DNA of 35,437 nucleotides from Chloroflexota bacterium (GCA_021812735.1 JAKAMV010000010.1:1-35437); one strand, 5' to 3'; counted from the stretch's first letter, positions 6,676-15,041 are shown. Numbers and translations: made by a program. The notes: a model not told the origin generated them from the sequence alone.

Positions 6676-7662
6676 TCAGCCGTGGGCGACCAGGTAGTAC
6701 AGCAGCACGAACAGCGCACTCGCCACGAGGAACCCTGCGCTGATCCCGGCCACCAGCAGCGGCAGCCCGCCCCGGTCGCGCACGGAGCGCCGGATCGCGT
6801 CCTCGCCGAAGTGGAACGCGGACACGTCGAGGTCCTGCCAGCGCTCGAGGTCGGCGTACAGCTCACCCGCGTCGGCGTAGCGCTCGTCCGGGTTCTTGCG
6901 CAGGCATTTGGTGACGATCCCCTCCAGGGGCTCGGGGATGTGCTTGTCGATCTCGCGCAGGGACGGCAGCGGCGCGTTCACGTGCTGCGCCATGACCGCG
7001 AGCGGGTTGTCGCCCTCCCATGGGACTCTCCCCGTGAGCATCTCGAACAGCATGATCCCCAGGGCGTACACGTCGGTCCGGGCGTCACCGCGCTTGCCCT
7101 CCACCTGCTCCGGGGCCATGTAATCGGGCGTGCCCATCGTGGACGTGAGCCAGCGCCACGTCAGGCGGCGGGCACCGGCCATGAGCGCGATGCCGAAGTC
7201 GGTGACGACGACGCGGCCGTCGGCCGCGACGAGCACGTTCTCGGGCTTGAGGTCCCGGTGGCTGATTCCGTTGGCGTGCGCATGGGCCATCGCCGCCGCC
7301 AGCTGCGTGGCGATGTCCACGGCCTGCGGGATGGCCAGTCTGCCGGCACGACGCTCCACCTCGCGCAGCGTCGTGCCGTCGACGTACTCGAGCACCAGGT
7401 ACGGCCGCGAGCGGTCCTCGCCTAGGTCGAACGAGTGCTGGATGCCCGGGTGGTCGAGCCTGCCGGCGATCTCCACCTCTCGGCGGAACCGGTCGAACGC
7501 CCCGACATCGCCCATCAGCGCGTCGTGGGGAACCTTGATCACCACGCGCCGGCCACCCGGCTCCTCGGCGAGGTAGACGTCCGAGAAGGCGCCGTGGCCG
7601 ATGGCCTCGACGATCGTGAACCGGTCGAGCGCCTCGCCCGCCGCGAGCGCGCCCGTCGTCAT
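6676..7662 (-). CDS. Tail-anchored Ser/Thr protein kinase (Hanks type)
   Basis: About 328 residues. The kinase domain occupies roughly residues 14-280: glycine loop 'IGHGAFSDVY', ATP-binding Lys in 'VVIKVPHD', catalytic loop 'HRDLKPENVL', 'DFGIALMAG', 'GTPDYMAPEQV' and 'DVYALGIMLFEMLTG'. A juxtamembrane segment leads to one C-terminal TM helix ('LPLLVAGISAGFLVASALFV') ending in YYLVAHG, with no external sensor domain, so the kinase is tail-anchored and cytoplasmic-facing. The ATG at 7662 overlaps the PP2C stop as ATGA; an in-frame GTG at 7671 is also possible. It follows the PP2C phosphatase gene, the classic kinase/phosphatase pairing. All catalytic residues are present. Confidence 0.95.
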   Translation of the reverse strand: MTTGALAAGEALDRFTIVEAIGHGAFSDVYLAEEPGGRRVVIKVPHDALMGDVGAFDRFRREVEIAGRLDHPGIQHSFDLGEDRSRPYLVLEYVDGTTLREVERRAGRLAIPQAVDIATQLAAAMAHAHANGISHRDLKPENVLVAADGRVVVTDFGIALMAGARRLTWRWLTSTMGTPDYMAPEQVEGKRGDARTDVYALGIMLFEMLTGRVPWEGDNPLAVMAQHVNAPLPSLREIDKHIPEPLEGIVTKCLRKNPDERYADAGELYADLERWQDLDVSAFHFGEDAIRRSVRDRGGLPLLVAGISAGFLVASALFVLLYYLVAHG

Positions 7663-8672
7663 CGGCGCCACGGGAGGCGCCAGGAAGTCGTGGAGGGTTC
7701 CGGGCCGCCGCCGATGGCGGTCACGCGCAGGGCGATCACGCTCGCATTATCGTCACCGCCGGCGCCCGCCGAGCGGGCCACAAGGTCCGCGACGCCCGCG
7801 CTCAGGTCGCCCGACAGCGCCGACAGCGCCTCCCAGCTGGTGACGCAGCTCCACAACCCGTCCGAGCAGAGCAGGTAGGCGTCGCCCACGAGCGGAAGGC
7901 TCGCCCGCTCGTCCACGCGGACCAGCAGGTCGCCCCCGATCGAGCGGGTGAGGAGGTGGCGGCCGGGGTGCGTGAGGACCTGCTCGGGCTTGATCACGCG
8001 CAGCCGGACCAGCTCGCGCGCCTGCGTGTGGTCATTGGTGAGCAGCTCCATGCCACCGCCGCGGAGGCGGTAGAGGCGCGAGTCGCCCACGTGGGCGACA
8101 CTGCCGGAGCGGGCCGTCAGCGCGACCGCGGTGAGCGTGGTCTGGCCATTGCGGACGCCGGGCTCCATGCCGGCGCCGGGGTTCGGGGACGCCTCGGCCG
8201 CCCTGCGCCGCTCTCGGGCAGGGCGCGGCTCGGCGCCGACGGGATCGCGGTCGAACGCGTCGGGGTCCACGAGATCGCCGGCGAGGCACGCCTGGTTGGC
8301 GTCCTCGAACCCGGCTCGCATCAGCTCGACCGGCTTGCCGACGGCCTCGGTCGAGCCGAGACGCCGCAGCAGTCGTCCGATCGCGGTGCGACTCGCCAGC
8401 TCCCCGTGGCTGTGCCCGCCGAGGCCGTCGGCAACGGCGATGGCGATGCCCGGGCCCTCGAGCACCGCGCTGACGGGCTGGTCGCTGCCCGGCGAACGGA
8501 CCGAGGCCAGCTCGCCGAGCACCGCCCAGCCCAGGCGGTCCTCGTTCTGATCGCGGACCGGACCGCACGCCGAAAGGGCGGCCATCTCCGCCCGGATCCA
8601 ACCGTCAGGCAGGTCCCCGTCGGCGAGGGGGACCTGCCTTCGGCTCGAGATGGGCGGCAAGCCGGCCATCAC
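7659..8672 (-). CDS. PP2C-family Ser/Thr protein phosphatase
   Basis: 337 residues with the full set of metal-binding PP2C motifs: 'DQNEDR' (41-46), 'VADGLGGHSHGE' (80-91), 'GDSRLYRLR' (196-204), 'CSDGLWSCV' (269-277) and 'GGDDNASV' (305-312). Between motifs, residues 130-175 form an Arg/Pro-rich insertion longer than in minimal bacterial PP2C enzymes. There is no membrane segment. It would reverse phosphorylation by the kinase encoded next, whose start codon overlaps its stop. The start is either the GTG at 8672 or the ATG at 8669, neither with a clear ribosome site. It lies 36 nt downstream of the APC permease gene and may be co-transcribed with it. Confidence 0.95.
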   Translation of the reverse strand: MMAGLPPISSRRQVPLADGDLPDGWIRAEMAALSACGPVRDQNEDRLGWAVLGELASVRSPGSDQPVSAVLEGPGIAIAVADGLGGHSHGELASRTAIGRLLRRLGSTEAVGKPVELMRAGFEDANQACLAGDLVDPDAFDRDPVGAEPRPARERRRAAEASPNPGAGMEPGVRNGQTTLTAVALTARSGSVAHVGDSRLYRLRGGGMELLTNDHTQARELVRLRVIKPEQVLTHPGRHLLTRSIGGDLLVRVDERASLPLVGDAYLLCSDGLWSCVTSWEALSALSGDLSAGVADLVARSAGAGGDDNASVIALRVTAIGGGPEPSTTSWRLPWRR

Positions 8673-8708
8673 CGCTCTGGTGCGGGCTGGGGCACGGCGG
8701 GCCGGGCG

Positions 8709-10274
8709 CTATGCAGGCCCCGCGCTGGTGGCCGACGGCTTGACCAGCAGGCTCCTCGATGCCGACCGGGAGGAGGCGATGATCCAGACGACGCCGACGG
8801 CCATCCACGCGGCGTCGAAGCCGAGCGCGACGAGCGTGTCGGTCTGGGTGCTGCCTCCGGCGCCGATCGAGAGGCCGATGACCGCGAACAGCATCGCGAT
8901 GTTCGCCAACGCGCCCAGGACCGGCACCAGGACGTGCTTGGCCACGCTGCGCTCGGCGCGATGCCAGAAGGCGAAGACGACGATCAGGTTCGTCATGCCG
9001 TAGACGAGGAACGTGCCCACGTTGGAGGCGAGGATCGTCTGGAGCAGGTTGTCGGCCGAGAGCACCCCGTAGGCGCCGATGGCCGCGGACACGGCGGTGA
9101 GCGCGATGACGCCGTAGTGCGGCGTGGCGTACCTGCCGTGGAGCAGGCCCAGGATGCCCGGCACCTCCTTGTCGCGGCCCATGACATAGGTGATCCGGAC
9201 ACCGGTGTTGAGGCAGGCCAGCGTGGTGCCGACGAGGGCGACGAGCACGGTCGCGGCCAGGACGATCGTGAGCGGCAGGCCGGTCCCCCCGAGCATGCTG
9301 TCGCCGATGAACCGCATCATGTCGCCGATGGGCGCGCCGGAGGCCGCCGCAGCCGAATAGCCGCTGACCGCGGCGCCCGTCGCGTCGCTCGCGGTCAGGG
9401 TGCTGTTGACGAACAGGTTGGCGGACACGTACTCGAGGAGGTACGCGATGCCGCCCTGGATGGCGAGTGAGAGCAGGACGGCCCGGCGGACGTCGCGCTT
9501 GGGGTTGATCGCCTCGGCGCCGAGGGCCGTCACCGACTCGAACCCGACGAGCAGCAGGATGGCGATCGTGCCCTGGAACAGCACATTCGTCATGGAGTGC
9601 GGCAGGACCACCGACGCGATGCCGTCATGCGCGTAGCCGGCGTCGGGGTGGGTGAGCCGGAACGCGATCGCGAGCACGGAGAACGCGACCAGGGCCGTCA
9701 GCTGGATGACGTTGATCACGACCGCCGTCATGGTTGAGCCGGAGATGCCGCGGAAGGCGATGCCGCCGGTGACGGCCGCGAACAGGACCGCGACGCCCAC
9801 CTCGAGCGGCGTCGACAGCGTGACCCCGAACAGGCCGAGGATGTAGACGACCAGGACGCCGGTGAAGGCGACCATGATCCCCGGGTAGATCCAGTAGTAG
9901 AGGTGCGACACCCAGCCCACGATGAACTTGGCGAGGCGCGCGAACTTGTAGTGGAACGCCTCCTCCCGCTCGAGGAGGGCCGCTTCGGCGAAGTAGTACG
10001 AGGAGCCGGCCCCGGCGTTGGGGTACAGGTTGGCGAGTTCCGAGTACGAGACGGCGGTCAGGAACGCGAGGATGAGCGCGAACAGCAGTCCGGGCACCAT
10101 GTCCATGGCCGTCGTCTGTCCGCCGACGGCCTGCAGGGACTGCGACTGGAACGTCGTCCACAGGAACGCTCCGGGGGCGATCAGCGCCATGGCGTTGATC
10201 GTCAGGCCGGTCAGGCTCAGCGTCCGCTTCATTTCGCCGGCGTCGGCCGCAGGCGTGGTCGGCGCGGTGGCCAT
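8709..10274 (-). CDS. APC-superfamily amino acid permease
   Basis: About 521 residues with 12 predicted membrane helices. TM1 is 'SLTGLTINAMALIAPGAFLW', carrying the broken-helix 'APGA' of the APC fold; 'YSELANLYPNAGAGSSYYFAEAAL' (TM2-3) and 'LLVGFESVTALGAEAINPKRDVRRAVLLSL' (TM6 with F-E-S and the following loop) are typical of amino acid/polyamine transporters. The C-terminus 'SASRSLLVKPSA' is cytoplasmic. Substrate specificity is not readable. The ATG at 10274 is preferred: GGAGGA lies 10 nt upstream and the predicted protein begins with a short soluble N-terminus. The much longer open frame upstream is a GC artefact overlapping the response-regulator gene. The next genes on the strand are the phosphatase and kinase. 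Confidence 0.92.
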   Translation of the reverse strand: MATAPTTPAADAGEMKRTLSLTGLTINAMALIAPGAFLWTTFQSQSLQAVGGQTTAMDMVPGLLFALILAFLTAVSYSELANLYPNAGAGSSYYFAEAALLEREEAFHYKFARLAKFIVGWVSHLYYWIYPGIMVAFTGVLVVYILGLFGVTLSTPLEVGVAVLFAAVTGGIAFRGISGSTMTAVVINVIQLTALVAFSVLAIAFRLTHPDAGYAHDGIASVVLPHSMTNVLFQGTIAILLLVGFESVTALGAEAINPKRDVRRAVLLSLAIQGGIAYLLEYVSANLFVNSTLTASDATGAAVSGYSAAAASGAPIGDMMRFIGDSMLGGTGLPLTIVLAATVLVALVGTTLACLNTGVRITYVMGRDKEVPGILGLLHGRYATPHYGVIALTAVSAAIGAYGVLSADNLLQTILASNVGTFLVYGMTNLIVVFAFWHRAERSVAKHVLVPVLGALANIAMLFAVIGLSIGAGGSTQTDTLVALGFDAAWMAVGVVWIIASSRSASRSLLVKPSATSAGPA

Positions 10275-10468
10275 CAGTCGATCGTCCTCCGTCGTCGGCG
10301 GTCGTCTACCGCCTTTGGCCTCGGATGCTGCGGGCTGCAGCCCGCCGATCACAGGGAGGAAGCCGGGAGAAGCGGATGCGGGAGGGTTGCGGTCGGCTTC
10401 TGTTCGGGCGGCGCCAACGCGACGCCTCCGTTGCGGGGACGTCGGCGCGGCGCACGAGGGCCCCGCCG
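10275..10468. other. 194-nt gap between response regulator and permease
   Basis: Contains a 16-bp perfect palindrome (GCGGGCTGCAGCCCGC, 10330-10345). On the minus strand it lies between the regulator stop and the permease start, so it could be a terminator or operator. I compared it by eye with glycine, c-di-AMP, ZTP and guanidine riboswitch cores and saw no convincing match. No gene is visible. Confidence 0.5.
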
Positions 10469-11227
10469 CTACGGCCGGAAGGAATCGGCGCCCGTGACCC
10501 GAAGCGCGTAGCCGGTCGAGCGCACGTTCCTCAGGCCCGGGTGCCCCGCGCCGATCAGCTTGGCGTTGAGGTGCGTCAGGTGCGTGCGCAGCAGGTCGGC
10601 GTCCGCGTCGGGCCGGCCCGGCCAGACTGCCCGCAGGAGCGTGCGGTGGTCGGCGACATCGCCTCGGCGCAGCGCGATGAGGACCAGCAGCTCGAACTCG
10701 GTGGGCGTCAGCGCGAGACGCTGCTCCCGGACGCTGGCTTCGCGCCGGCCGGGGTCCACGACGAGTCCGTCCGGGAGCGGGCCAGATGCCGGCGGCTCGT
10801 TCGGACCGCCGGCACGCCGCAGCAGCGCCCGCAGCCGGGCGAGCAGCTCGGGCGGCCGGAACGCGGCGTTGATCACGTCGTCGGCGCCGGCGTCGAGCAG
10901 GGCCACCACCAGCCGGTCGTCCGGATGCACCGAGAGCGCGAGGATCGGCAGCCGGACCCGGCCGAGGATGCGCGGGATCAGCTCGATCGCCGGCCCGTCG
11001 CCCAGCCGTTCGCCCACGATGACGAGGTCGGGCGCCTCGTCGGCCACGCGCGCGAGGGCCGACGCGCCGCGGTACGCGGTGACGGCCTCCATCCCCGCCT
11101 CGCCCAGCACGTGGACGATCTCGCCCACCCGACTCGGGTCGCCGTCGGCCACCAGGACCCGGACGCGGGCCTCGCCCACGCGGGCCGCCCTGCGCGTCGA
11201 CGTCCCGGCGTGCCCGGCAGGGCTCAC
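10469..11227 (-). CDS. OmpR-type response regulator with a degenerate receiver
   Basis: 252 residues: receiver domain (about 22-140) and C-terminal winged helix (about 150-248: '[21 protein letters not shown]', '[13 protein letters not shown]', '[11 protein letters not shown]'). The acidic pair (Asp28, Asp30) and switch Ser99 are kept, but the phospho-acceptor Asp is replaced by Gly72 ('[12 protein letters not shown]') and the conserved Lys by Ala121 ('ADDVINAAF'). It is therefore probably not activated by ordinary phosphorylation, and no histidine kinase is nearby. It starts at a GTG that no in-frame start precedes and that has no ribosome site of its own; the GTG overlaps (GTGA) the stop of a 19-codon ORF with a good ribosome site, so translation is probably coupled. 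Targets are unknown; the permease gene follows 194 nt downstream. Confidence 0.9.
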   Translation of the reverse strand: MSPAGHAGTSTRRAARVGEARVRVLVADGDPSRVGEIVHVLGEAGMEAVTAYRGASALARVADEAPDLVIVGERLGDGPAIELIPRILGRVRLPILALSVHPDDRLVVALLDAGADDVINAAFRPPELLARLRALLRRAGGPNEPPASGPLPDGLVVDPGRREASVREQRLALTPTEFELLVLIALRRGDVADHRTLLRAVWPGRPDADADLLRTHLTHLNAKLIGAGHPGLRNVRSTGYALRVTGADSFRP

Positions 11228-11283
11228 GCGCGGTACCGCAGCGGCAGCGGCTCGCGCGGGGCCTGGACGGCCGGCCTGGACAT
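11224..11283 (-). CDS. 19-residue leader ORF coupled to the response regulator
   Basis: Encodes [25 protein letters not shown] stands 5-6 nt before the ATG, one of the best ribosome sites in the window, and the stop TGA overlaps the regulator's GTG start as GTGA. The peptide has five Arg and four Pro, residues able to slow ribosomes. An 8-bp hairpin lies upstream in the same predicted leader. It may be a translated leader that sets expression of the regulator, or a functional small protein. It could also be chance, but the overlap and the lack of a ribosome site for the regulator argue against that. Confidence 0.55.
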   Translation of the reverse strand: MSRPAVQAPREPLPLRYRA

Positions 11284-11310
11284 GGTCGCCCTCCTCGCCT
11301 CAGCGCTCGC

Positions 11311-11347
11311 GGCGGTGCGGGCGCACCGCCCCGGGGCGCGCAGCGTA
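11311..11347 (-). promoter_or_regulatory. Predicted promoter and leader hairpin of the regulator operon
   Basis: Minus-strand -10-like TACGCT (11347-11342), then within the presumed leader an 8-bp perfect hairpin (arms 11330-11323 and 11318-11311, loop GCCC), about 30 nt before the 19-codon ORF. The -35 is not obvious. Confidence 0.4.
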
Positions 11348-11471
11348 CCGGGCGGGCGGCCGGAGGTCCATCCCGACGCGCGGACGGCGGGGTTGCGCCA
11401 CGATTGCGGCCGCGCGGAGGCGTGCACGGCCGATCGCCGGCGCGAACCGGGACCACGCTGCTCCGGGCGGG

Positions 11472-11477
11472 TATGAT
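11472..11477 (+). promoter_or_regulatory. -10 box of leaderless LysM gene (TATGAT, 7 nt before ATG)
   Basis: TATGAT is a near-consensus -10 and is followed after 7 nt by the ATG at 11485. There is no ribosome site. This decides the start of the LysM gene, whose open frame extends further upstream. Confidence 0.6.
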
Positions 11478-11484
11478 CGGCGCG

Positions 11485-12846
11485 ATGACCGACCGAGGGA
11501 TCCCGAGCGCCGACGCGGCCGTGGCATGCCCGTTCGTCGCCTTCGATGACGACCGCGACGCGCGGTCCACGGCGCCGGACCACCGTCACCGCTGCTTCGC
11601 CGAGCCGGTGCCGGCCCCGCGCGCGATCGCCCACCAGGATGCGTACTGCCTGTCGCCCGCGTTCGCGGTCTGCCCTGCGTTCCAGGACTGGGCCCGCCGC
11701 GAGGCCGCGGCGGCGAGGCCCGCCTCGGGCGCGCCCGCCCCGGCGCCGCGGCCCAGGGAGGACGACACTTCCGGCCCCGTCCCGCTGCCTCCGGCCGAGC
11801 GGGAGCCGCGCCACGCCCCGTCCGACGCCGTCCCGTCGCTGCCGTCCCGGCGGGCGCCCGCGCGCGACTGGGCCGCTCCGCCGCCCTGGGTGTCGGACGC
11901 GGTGGAGCCTGGCGACGACCAGCCCGCGAGCGCCGCCCCGGGGGCCATCGCCGGCTGGGATGCCGGTGTGGTGGCGTCCGCCGGAGGCGCTCCGGGCCGA
12001 GCCGCGGGCCCTCGGCCGCGTGCCGACGACGAGTGGGGGGACGCAGCGCGCGGCCTTGCCGACAGCCCTGCCGCCCGCCTCGCCGGTCCCGACCGGGACA
12101 TGCCCGCCCCCGCCCGGCCGACGACCTCGTGGGCGCCCCCTCAGGCGGTCGATGGGGAGCACGACGAGGCGGACGGCTACGCCGACGAGCCGGGCGCTCC
12201 TCTGCCCCCGCGTCGCCCCCAGTCCGCGCCGGTCAAGTCGGCCTCGTCCCGGCCCGCGACCGCGGCCCCCTCGCCGAGCCGGCCCGTCCCGCCGCCCCGC
12301 ACCCCGTCGCCTCGTGACGGCGCGCGGCCGCCCCAGCGGGACGCCAGCGAGCTGTTCGGGCCGGCATGGGAGCGCCCGCGCCGCTACGAGGCCTACCCGT
12401 CGCTCAAGACGCGCGTCGGCCTGCCGGCCCTCGCCGGCATCCCGCGCCTGGCCATCGCGGCCATCGCGCTGGTCATCGCGGCGGTGTTCCTGTTCTTCGT
12501 CTCGCCGATGATCCTGGGCCTCGGCAGGAACGCCACGCCGGCCGGTTCCGGCCAGCCGTCGGCCGAGGTCTCGGCGGCGCCCTCCGACACGGCCCTGCCC
12601 ACCGACACGCCCGCCCCAACGCCCACGGTCTACACCGTGAAGTCCGGAGACACCCTCAGCGGCATCGCGCAGCGGTACCACACCACGGTGAAGGCCCTGC
12701 TCGCGGCCAACCCGCAGATCAAGAACCAGAACGCGATCAAGATCGGCGACCAGCTCACGATCCCCGCCCCGTCGGGCTCGTCGGCGGGCGGTGCCGTGAG
12801 CGGCGCCTCGCCGACGGTGGTCCAGGGGGCGTCAGCCGGCCCGTAG
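11485..12846 (+). CDS. Membrane-anchored LysM protein with a four-Cys N-terminal motif
   Basis: 453 residues. Residues 15-63 contain four Cys (15, 37, 55, 63) in '[14 protein letters not shown]', '[10 protein letters not shown]' and '[15 protein letters not shown]', a motif I associate with Chloroflexota LysM proteins and whose function I do not know. A long Pro/Ala-rich disordered stretch (about 70-310) leads to one TM helix ('[20 protein letters not shown]', about 328-350), then a Ser/Thr/Pro linker and a complete C-terminal LysM ('[20 protein letters not shown]', '[23 protein letters not shown]'). With one TM the LysM would bind glycan outside and the Cys motif would face the cytoplasm. 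Spacing C-x21-C-x17-C-x7-C could hold zinc or an Fe-S cluster; that is inference. Leaderless start. Confidence 0.88.
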   Translation: MTDRGIPSADAAVACPFVAFDDDRDARSTAPDHRHRCFAEPVPAPRAIAHQDAYCLSPAFAVCPAFQDWARREAAAARPASGAPAPAPRPREDDTSGPVPLPPAEREPRHAPSDAVPSLPSRRAPARDWAAPPPWVSDAVEPGDDQPASAAPGAIAGWDAGVVASAGGAPGRAAGPRPRADDEWGDAARGLADSPAARLAGPDRDMPAPARPTTSWAPPQAVDGEHDEADGYADEPGAPLPPRRPQSAPVKSASSRPATAAPSPSRPVPPPRTPSPRDGARPPQRDASELFGPAWERPRRYEAYPSLKTRVGLPALAGIPRLAIAAIALVIAAVFLFFVSPMILGLGRNATPAGSGQPSAEVSAAPSDTALPTDTPAPTPTVYTVKSGDTLSGIAQRYHTTVKALLAANPQIKNQNAIKIGDQLTIPAPSGSSAGGAVSGASPTVVQGASAGP

Positions 12847-12918
12847 CGCGCCCGGCCGCAGGTTGGCCCGGCTCCTCGGCCAGCGCAGCGCTCGGCGAGG
12901 GTGCGGGTCGCGGGCGCC

Positions 12919-13254
12919 TCAGCGCGTTCTGGGCGCCAGGTTGATCGAGGTGATCTTCCCCGCCTCGACGCGGAACTGGGCGTCGAGCGCCTGGCTGGGC
13001 GCGCCCGGCCGGACCACGATCAGGTCCGCCTGATAGGTGTTGCCCATGTCGCGCACCTCGCCCGGGACCATCTTGAGGCCCTTGTCCGCGCGCAGGAACC
13101 AGCCGCCCACCTGATCGATGCCGCGCAGCGTCCGCGAGTTGTCGCCGACGTGGACGCGCATCTCGCAGCGCTCGTCCATCAGCGCGACCGCGCCGTTGAC
13201 GTCGCCGCTGTTCAGCAGCTCGAAGAAGATCTCCATGGTGTCGGTCGCTCCCAT
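12919..13254 (-). CDS. NTF2-like (SnoaL/limonene-epoxide-hydrolase fold) protein
   Basis: 111 residues beginning 'MGATDTMEIFFELLNSGDVNGAVALMDE', the helical opening of the NTF2-like fold, followed by 'CEMRVHVGDNSRTLRGIDQVGGWF' and three strands ending 'QFRVEAGKITSINLAP'. Such cone-shaped proteins are small-molecule enzymes or binding modules; no catalytic set can be assigned. The ATG at 13254 is selected over an upstream start because TACACT lies exactly 7 nt before it and the fold starts there. It converges with the LysM gene and is divergent from nothing: the lysA operon follows on the same strand, ending upstream of it at 13339. Confidence 0.8.
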   Translation of the reverse strand: MGATDTMEIFFELLNSGDVNGAVALMDERCEMRVHVGDNSRTLRGIDQVGGWFLRADKGLKMVPGEVRDMGNTYQADLIVVRPGAPSQALDAQFRVEAGKITSINLAPRTR

Positions 13255-13261
13255 GGCGCCG

Positions 13262-13267
13262 AGTGTA
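13262..13267 (-). promoter_or_regulatory. -10 box of leaderless NTF2-like gene (TACACT, 7 nt before ATG)
   Basis: Minus-strand TACACT followed by CGGCGCC and ATG. Nearly the same 13-nt module (TACACT-CGGCGAC-ATG) precedes the amidohydrolase gene. Confidence 0.6.
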
Positions 13268-13338
13268 CCGGTGCAGGCCGCACCGCGGCGCGCAGGCCGA
13301 GTGACGGACGTCACGGCGCCGACGCCCGCCCGACCGAG

Positions 13339-14649
13339 CTAGCCCCGGGCAGTCCTTCCCCGTGCCCGGCCGAGGACGAGCCTGCCGCCGGGCTCGGCCA
13401 GCACCTGGGGGATGGCCGGGCGGCCGTTGTAGCCCATCGCCATCGAGGCCCCGTAGGCGCCGGCGTCCGCGATGGCCACCAGGTCGCCCCGGCGCACGGG
13501 CGGCAGGAGCTGGTCGCCGAAGGTGTCGGTGCCCTCGCAGACGGGGCCGTCCACTCGGGCCGGCCCGGACTCCTCGGTGCCGGCGCCGCCCGGCTCCACC
13601 GGCCTGCCGAGCGCCGTCAACGCTGCCACCCGATGCCGGGCCCCGTAGAGCATGGGCCGGATCAGCTCAGTCATGCCGGCGTCGACCACCACCACGCGTC
13701 CCCAGCCGGTCCGCTCACGCACGTGGAGGACTCGCGCGACGATCACTCCCGACCGCGCCACGAGGAAGCGGCCGGGCTCCGTGGCGAGGCGCGCGGGTCG
13801 CCGCCCGGCGGGGACGGCCGCGAGCAGGCGAGCCGCCTCCTCGGCGAATCGGCTGGGCGAGGGCACCGCCCCTGGCGTCCCGACGGGGAAGCCGCCGCCG
13901 ACGTCGAGCGTGTCGAGGTCCGCGCGGCTCGCTGCTAGCAGCGCGAACAGGGCGAGCCCGCGCCGCACCGCGTCGCGCCAGGCGTCCACCGCACCCAGCT
14001 GCGAGCCCACGTGCAGGTGGAGGCCCCGGAGGCGGACTGGCCCGGCGTCGGGCGTTGCCGCGACAGCCGCGGTGAGCTCGGTTGCGGTCATGCCGAACTT
14101 GCTCGCCTCGTGGCCCACCGCGAGGCCGGCGTGCGTCTCCGGCGCAACCGCCGGGTTCAGCCGGAGGAGCACCTCGAGGGGAGGGCGCCCGTGGCCGCCG
14201 AGGCCGGCGCGTGCCGCCAGCGCGACCAGCGCGTCGAGCTCCTCGGCGCTCTCCACCGCAACCCAGCGCAGTGGCGCGCCCCCGGCCGCGGCCCGTACGG
14301 CTGCCCGCAGGTCCTCGGACGTCTTGCCGATCCCCTCGAGCGTCGTCCGTGCGTTCGGGATGCCCGCCCGCCGCGCCGCCGCCCACTCGCCGCGCGAGAC
14401 CACGTTGGCGTCGAGGCCCAGCGCCCCCAGACGCTCGACCACCGCCGGCACGTCGTTCGCCTTGAGCGAGTACGCCCGCAGCCACGGGTCGGGGAAGGCC
14501 GAGCGCAACTCGGCGGCGGCGGCCTCGAGCGCGGCCACGGCGGTCACGCCCACGGGCGTGCCGAACCGGGCGGCGGCGGCGCGGAGCTGCTCGGCGGGGA
14601 GGGGGAGCGGCGCCTGCGACAGGGCGGCGTCGGGCCCGGCGAGGTCCAC
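13339..14649 (-). CDS. lysA: Diaminopimelate decarboxylase
   Basis: 436 residues, a normal length for LysA. It is a fold-type III PLP enzyme: barrel Lys63 in 'RAYSLKANDVPAV', 'HLHVGSQ' (211-217), the phosphate loop 'DVGGGFPVGTPG' (249-260), 'ATEPGRFLVARSG' (289-301), then the C-terminal beta domain with catalytic 'CEGTDTFG' (Cys371) and 'DAGAYGASMAMGYNGRP'. It converts meso-diaminopimelate to lysine, the last step of lysine synthesis. Arginine and ornithine decarboxylases share the fold, but the CEGTD and AYGxSMAxxYN boxes favour DAP. The GTG start at 14649 is set by AAGGA 6 nt upstream and lies 2 nt after the stop of the 4-TM gene, so it is third in an operon with that gene and the amidohydrolase. 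Confidence 0.93.
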   Translation of the reverse strand: MDLAGPDAALSQAPLPLPAEQLRAAAARFGTPVGVTAVAALEAAAAELRSAFPDPWLRAYSLKANDVPAVVERLGALGLDANVVSRGEWAAARRAGIPNARTTLEGIGKTSEDLRAAVRAAAGGAPLRWVAVESAEELDALVALAARAGLGGHGRPPLEVLLRLNPAVAPETHAGLAVGHEASKFGMTATELTAAVAATPDAGPVRLRGLHLHVGSQLGAVDAWRDAVRRGLALFALLAASRADLDTLDVGGGFPVGTPGAVPSPSRFAEEAARLLAAVPAGRRPARLATEPGRFLVARSGVIVARVLHVRERTGWGRVVVVDAGMTELIRPMLYGARHRVAALTALGRPVEPGGAGTEESGPARVDGPVCEGTDTFGDQLLPPVRRGDLVAIADAGAYGASMAMGYNGRPAIPQVLAEPGGRLVLGRARGRTARG

Positions 14650-14651
14650 CG

Positions 14652-15041
14652 TCAGTCCTTGACGACCAAGCCGATGACCGTGGTCAGGATGCCCAGCGCG
14701 ATCGACGCGATCAGCGCGGTCCAGATCACGTCGAGGGTGAGCCCGCCCCCGGGCCAGCCGGCGATCGTGAAGCCGACCTTGAGGTAGCTGTCCGAGGCCC
14801 ACGCCACGCCCATGAACAGCGCCACGTTGATCACGATGCCGAACAGGCCCATGGACAGCAAGTTGATCGGGAAGCTGAGCAGCTTGACGATCGGCTTGAC
14901 GAGCCCATTGGCAACCCCGAACACGGCCGCGATGATGACCAGGTGGACGATGTCGCCGTCGTACTTCACCTGCGGCAGCAGGACGGTGAGGATCGCGAAC
15001 GCGATGGCCGTGGCGGCGATGCCGAGGACGATCCCCTTCAT
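14652..15041 (-). CDS. Phage_holin_4_2-family (DUF360-like) membrane protein
   Basis: 129 residues with four hydrophobic helices: 'IVLGIAATAIAFAILTVLLP', 'IVHLVIIAAVFGVANGLVKPI', 'INLLSMGLFGIVINVALFMGVAW' and 'VIWTALIASIALGILTTVIGLVV'. The segment 'VKPIVKLLSFPINLLSMGLFG' is the hallmark of this widespread family, which is named after holins but is chromosomal and of unknown function. The start ATG overlaps the amidohydrolase stop (ATGA) and has GGAGGG 6 nt upstream. It is the second gene of the amidohydrolase / 4-TM / lysA operon. Nothing else suggests a prophage here. Confidence 0.9.
   Translation of the reverse strand: MKGIVLGIAATAIAFAILTVLLPQVKYDGDIVHLVIIAAVFGVANGLVKPIVKLLSFPINLLSMGLFGIVINVALFMGVAWASDSYLKVGFTIAGWPGGGLTLDVIWTALIASIALGILTTVIGLVVKD

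Noticed and set aside
10275..10468. Possible riboswitch before the APC permease
   Set aside because: By-eye comparison with glycine, c-di-AMP, ZTP and guanidine cores gave no match. Only a palindrome is evident. An Infernal/Rfam scan would decide.
10275..11570. N-terminal 430-codon extension of the permease open frame
   Set aside because: It overlaps the response regulator antisense or in another frame, has no homology, and the permease start at 10274 has a ribosome site.
14652..15041. Prophage holin
   Set aside because: The family is chromosomal and the gene sits in a metabolic operon. No lysin, capsid or integrase gene is nearby.
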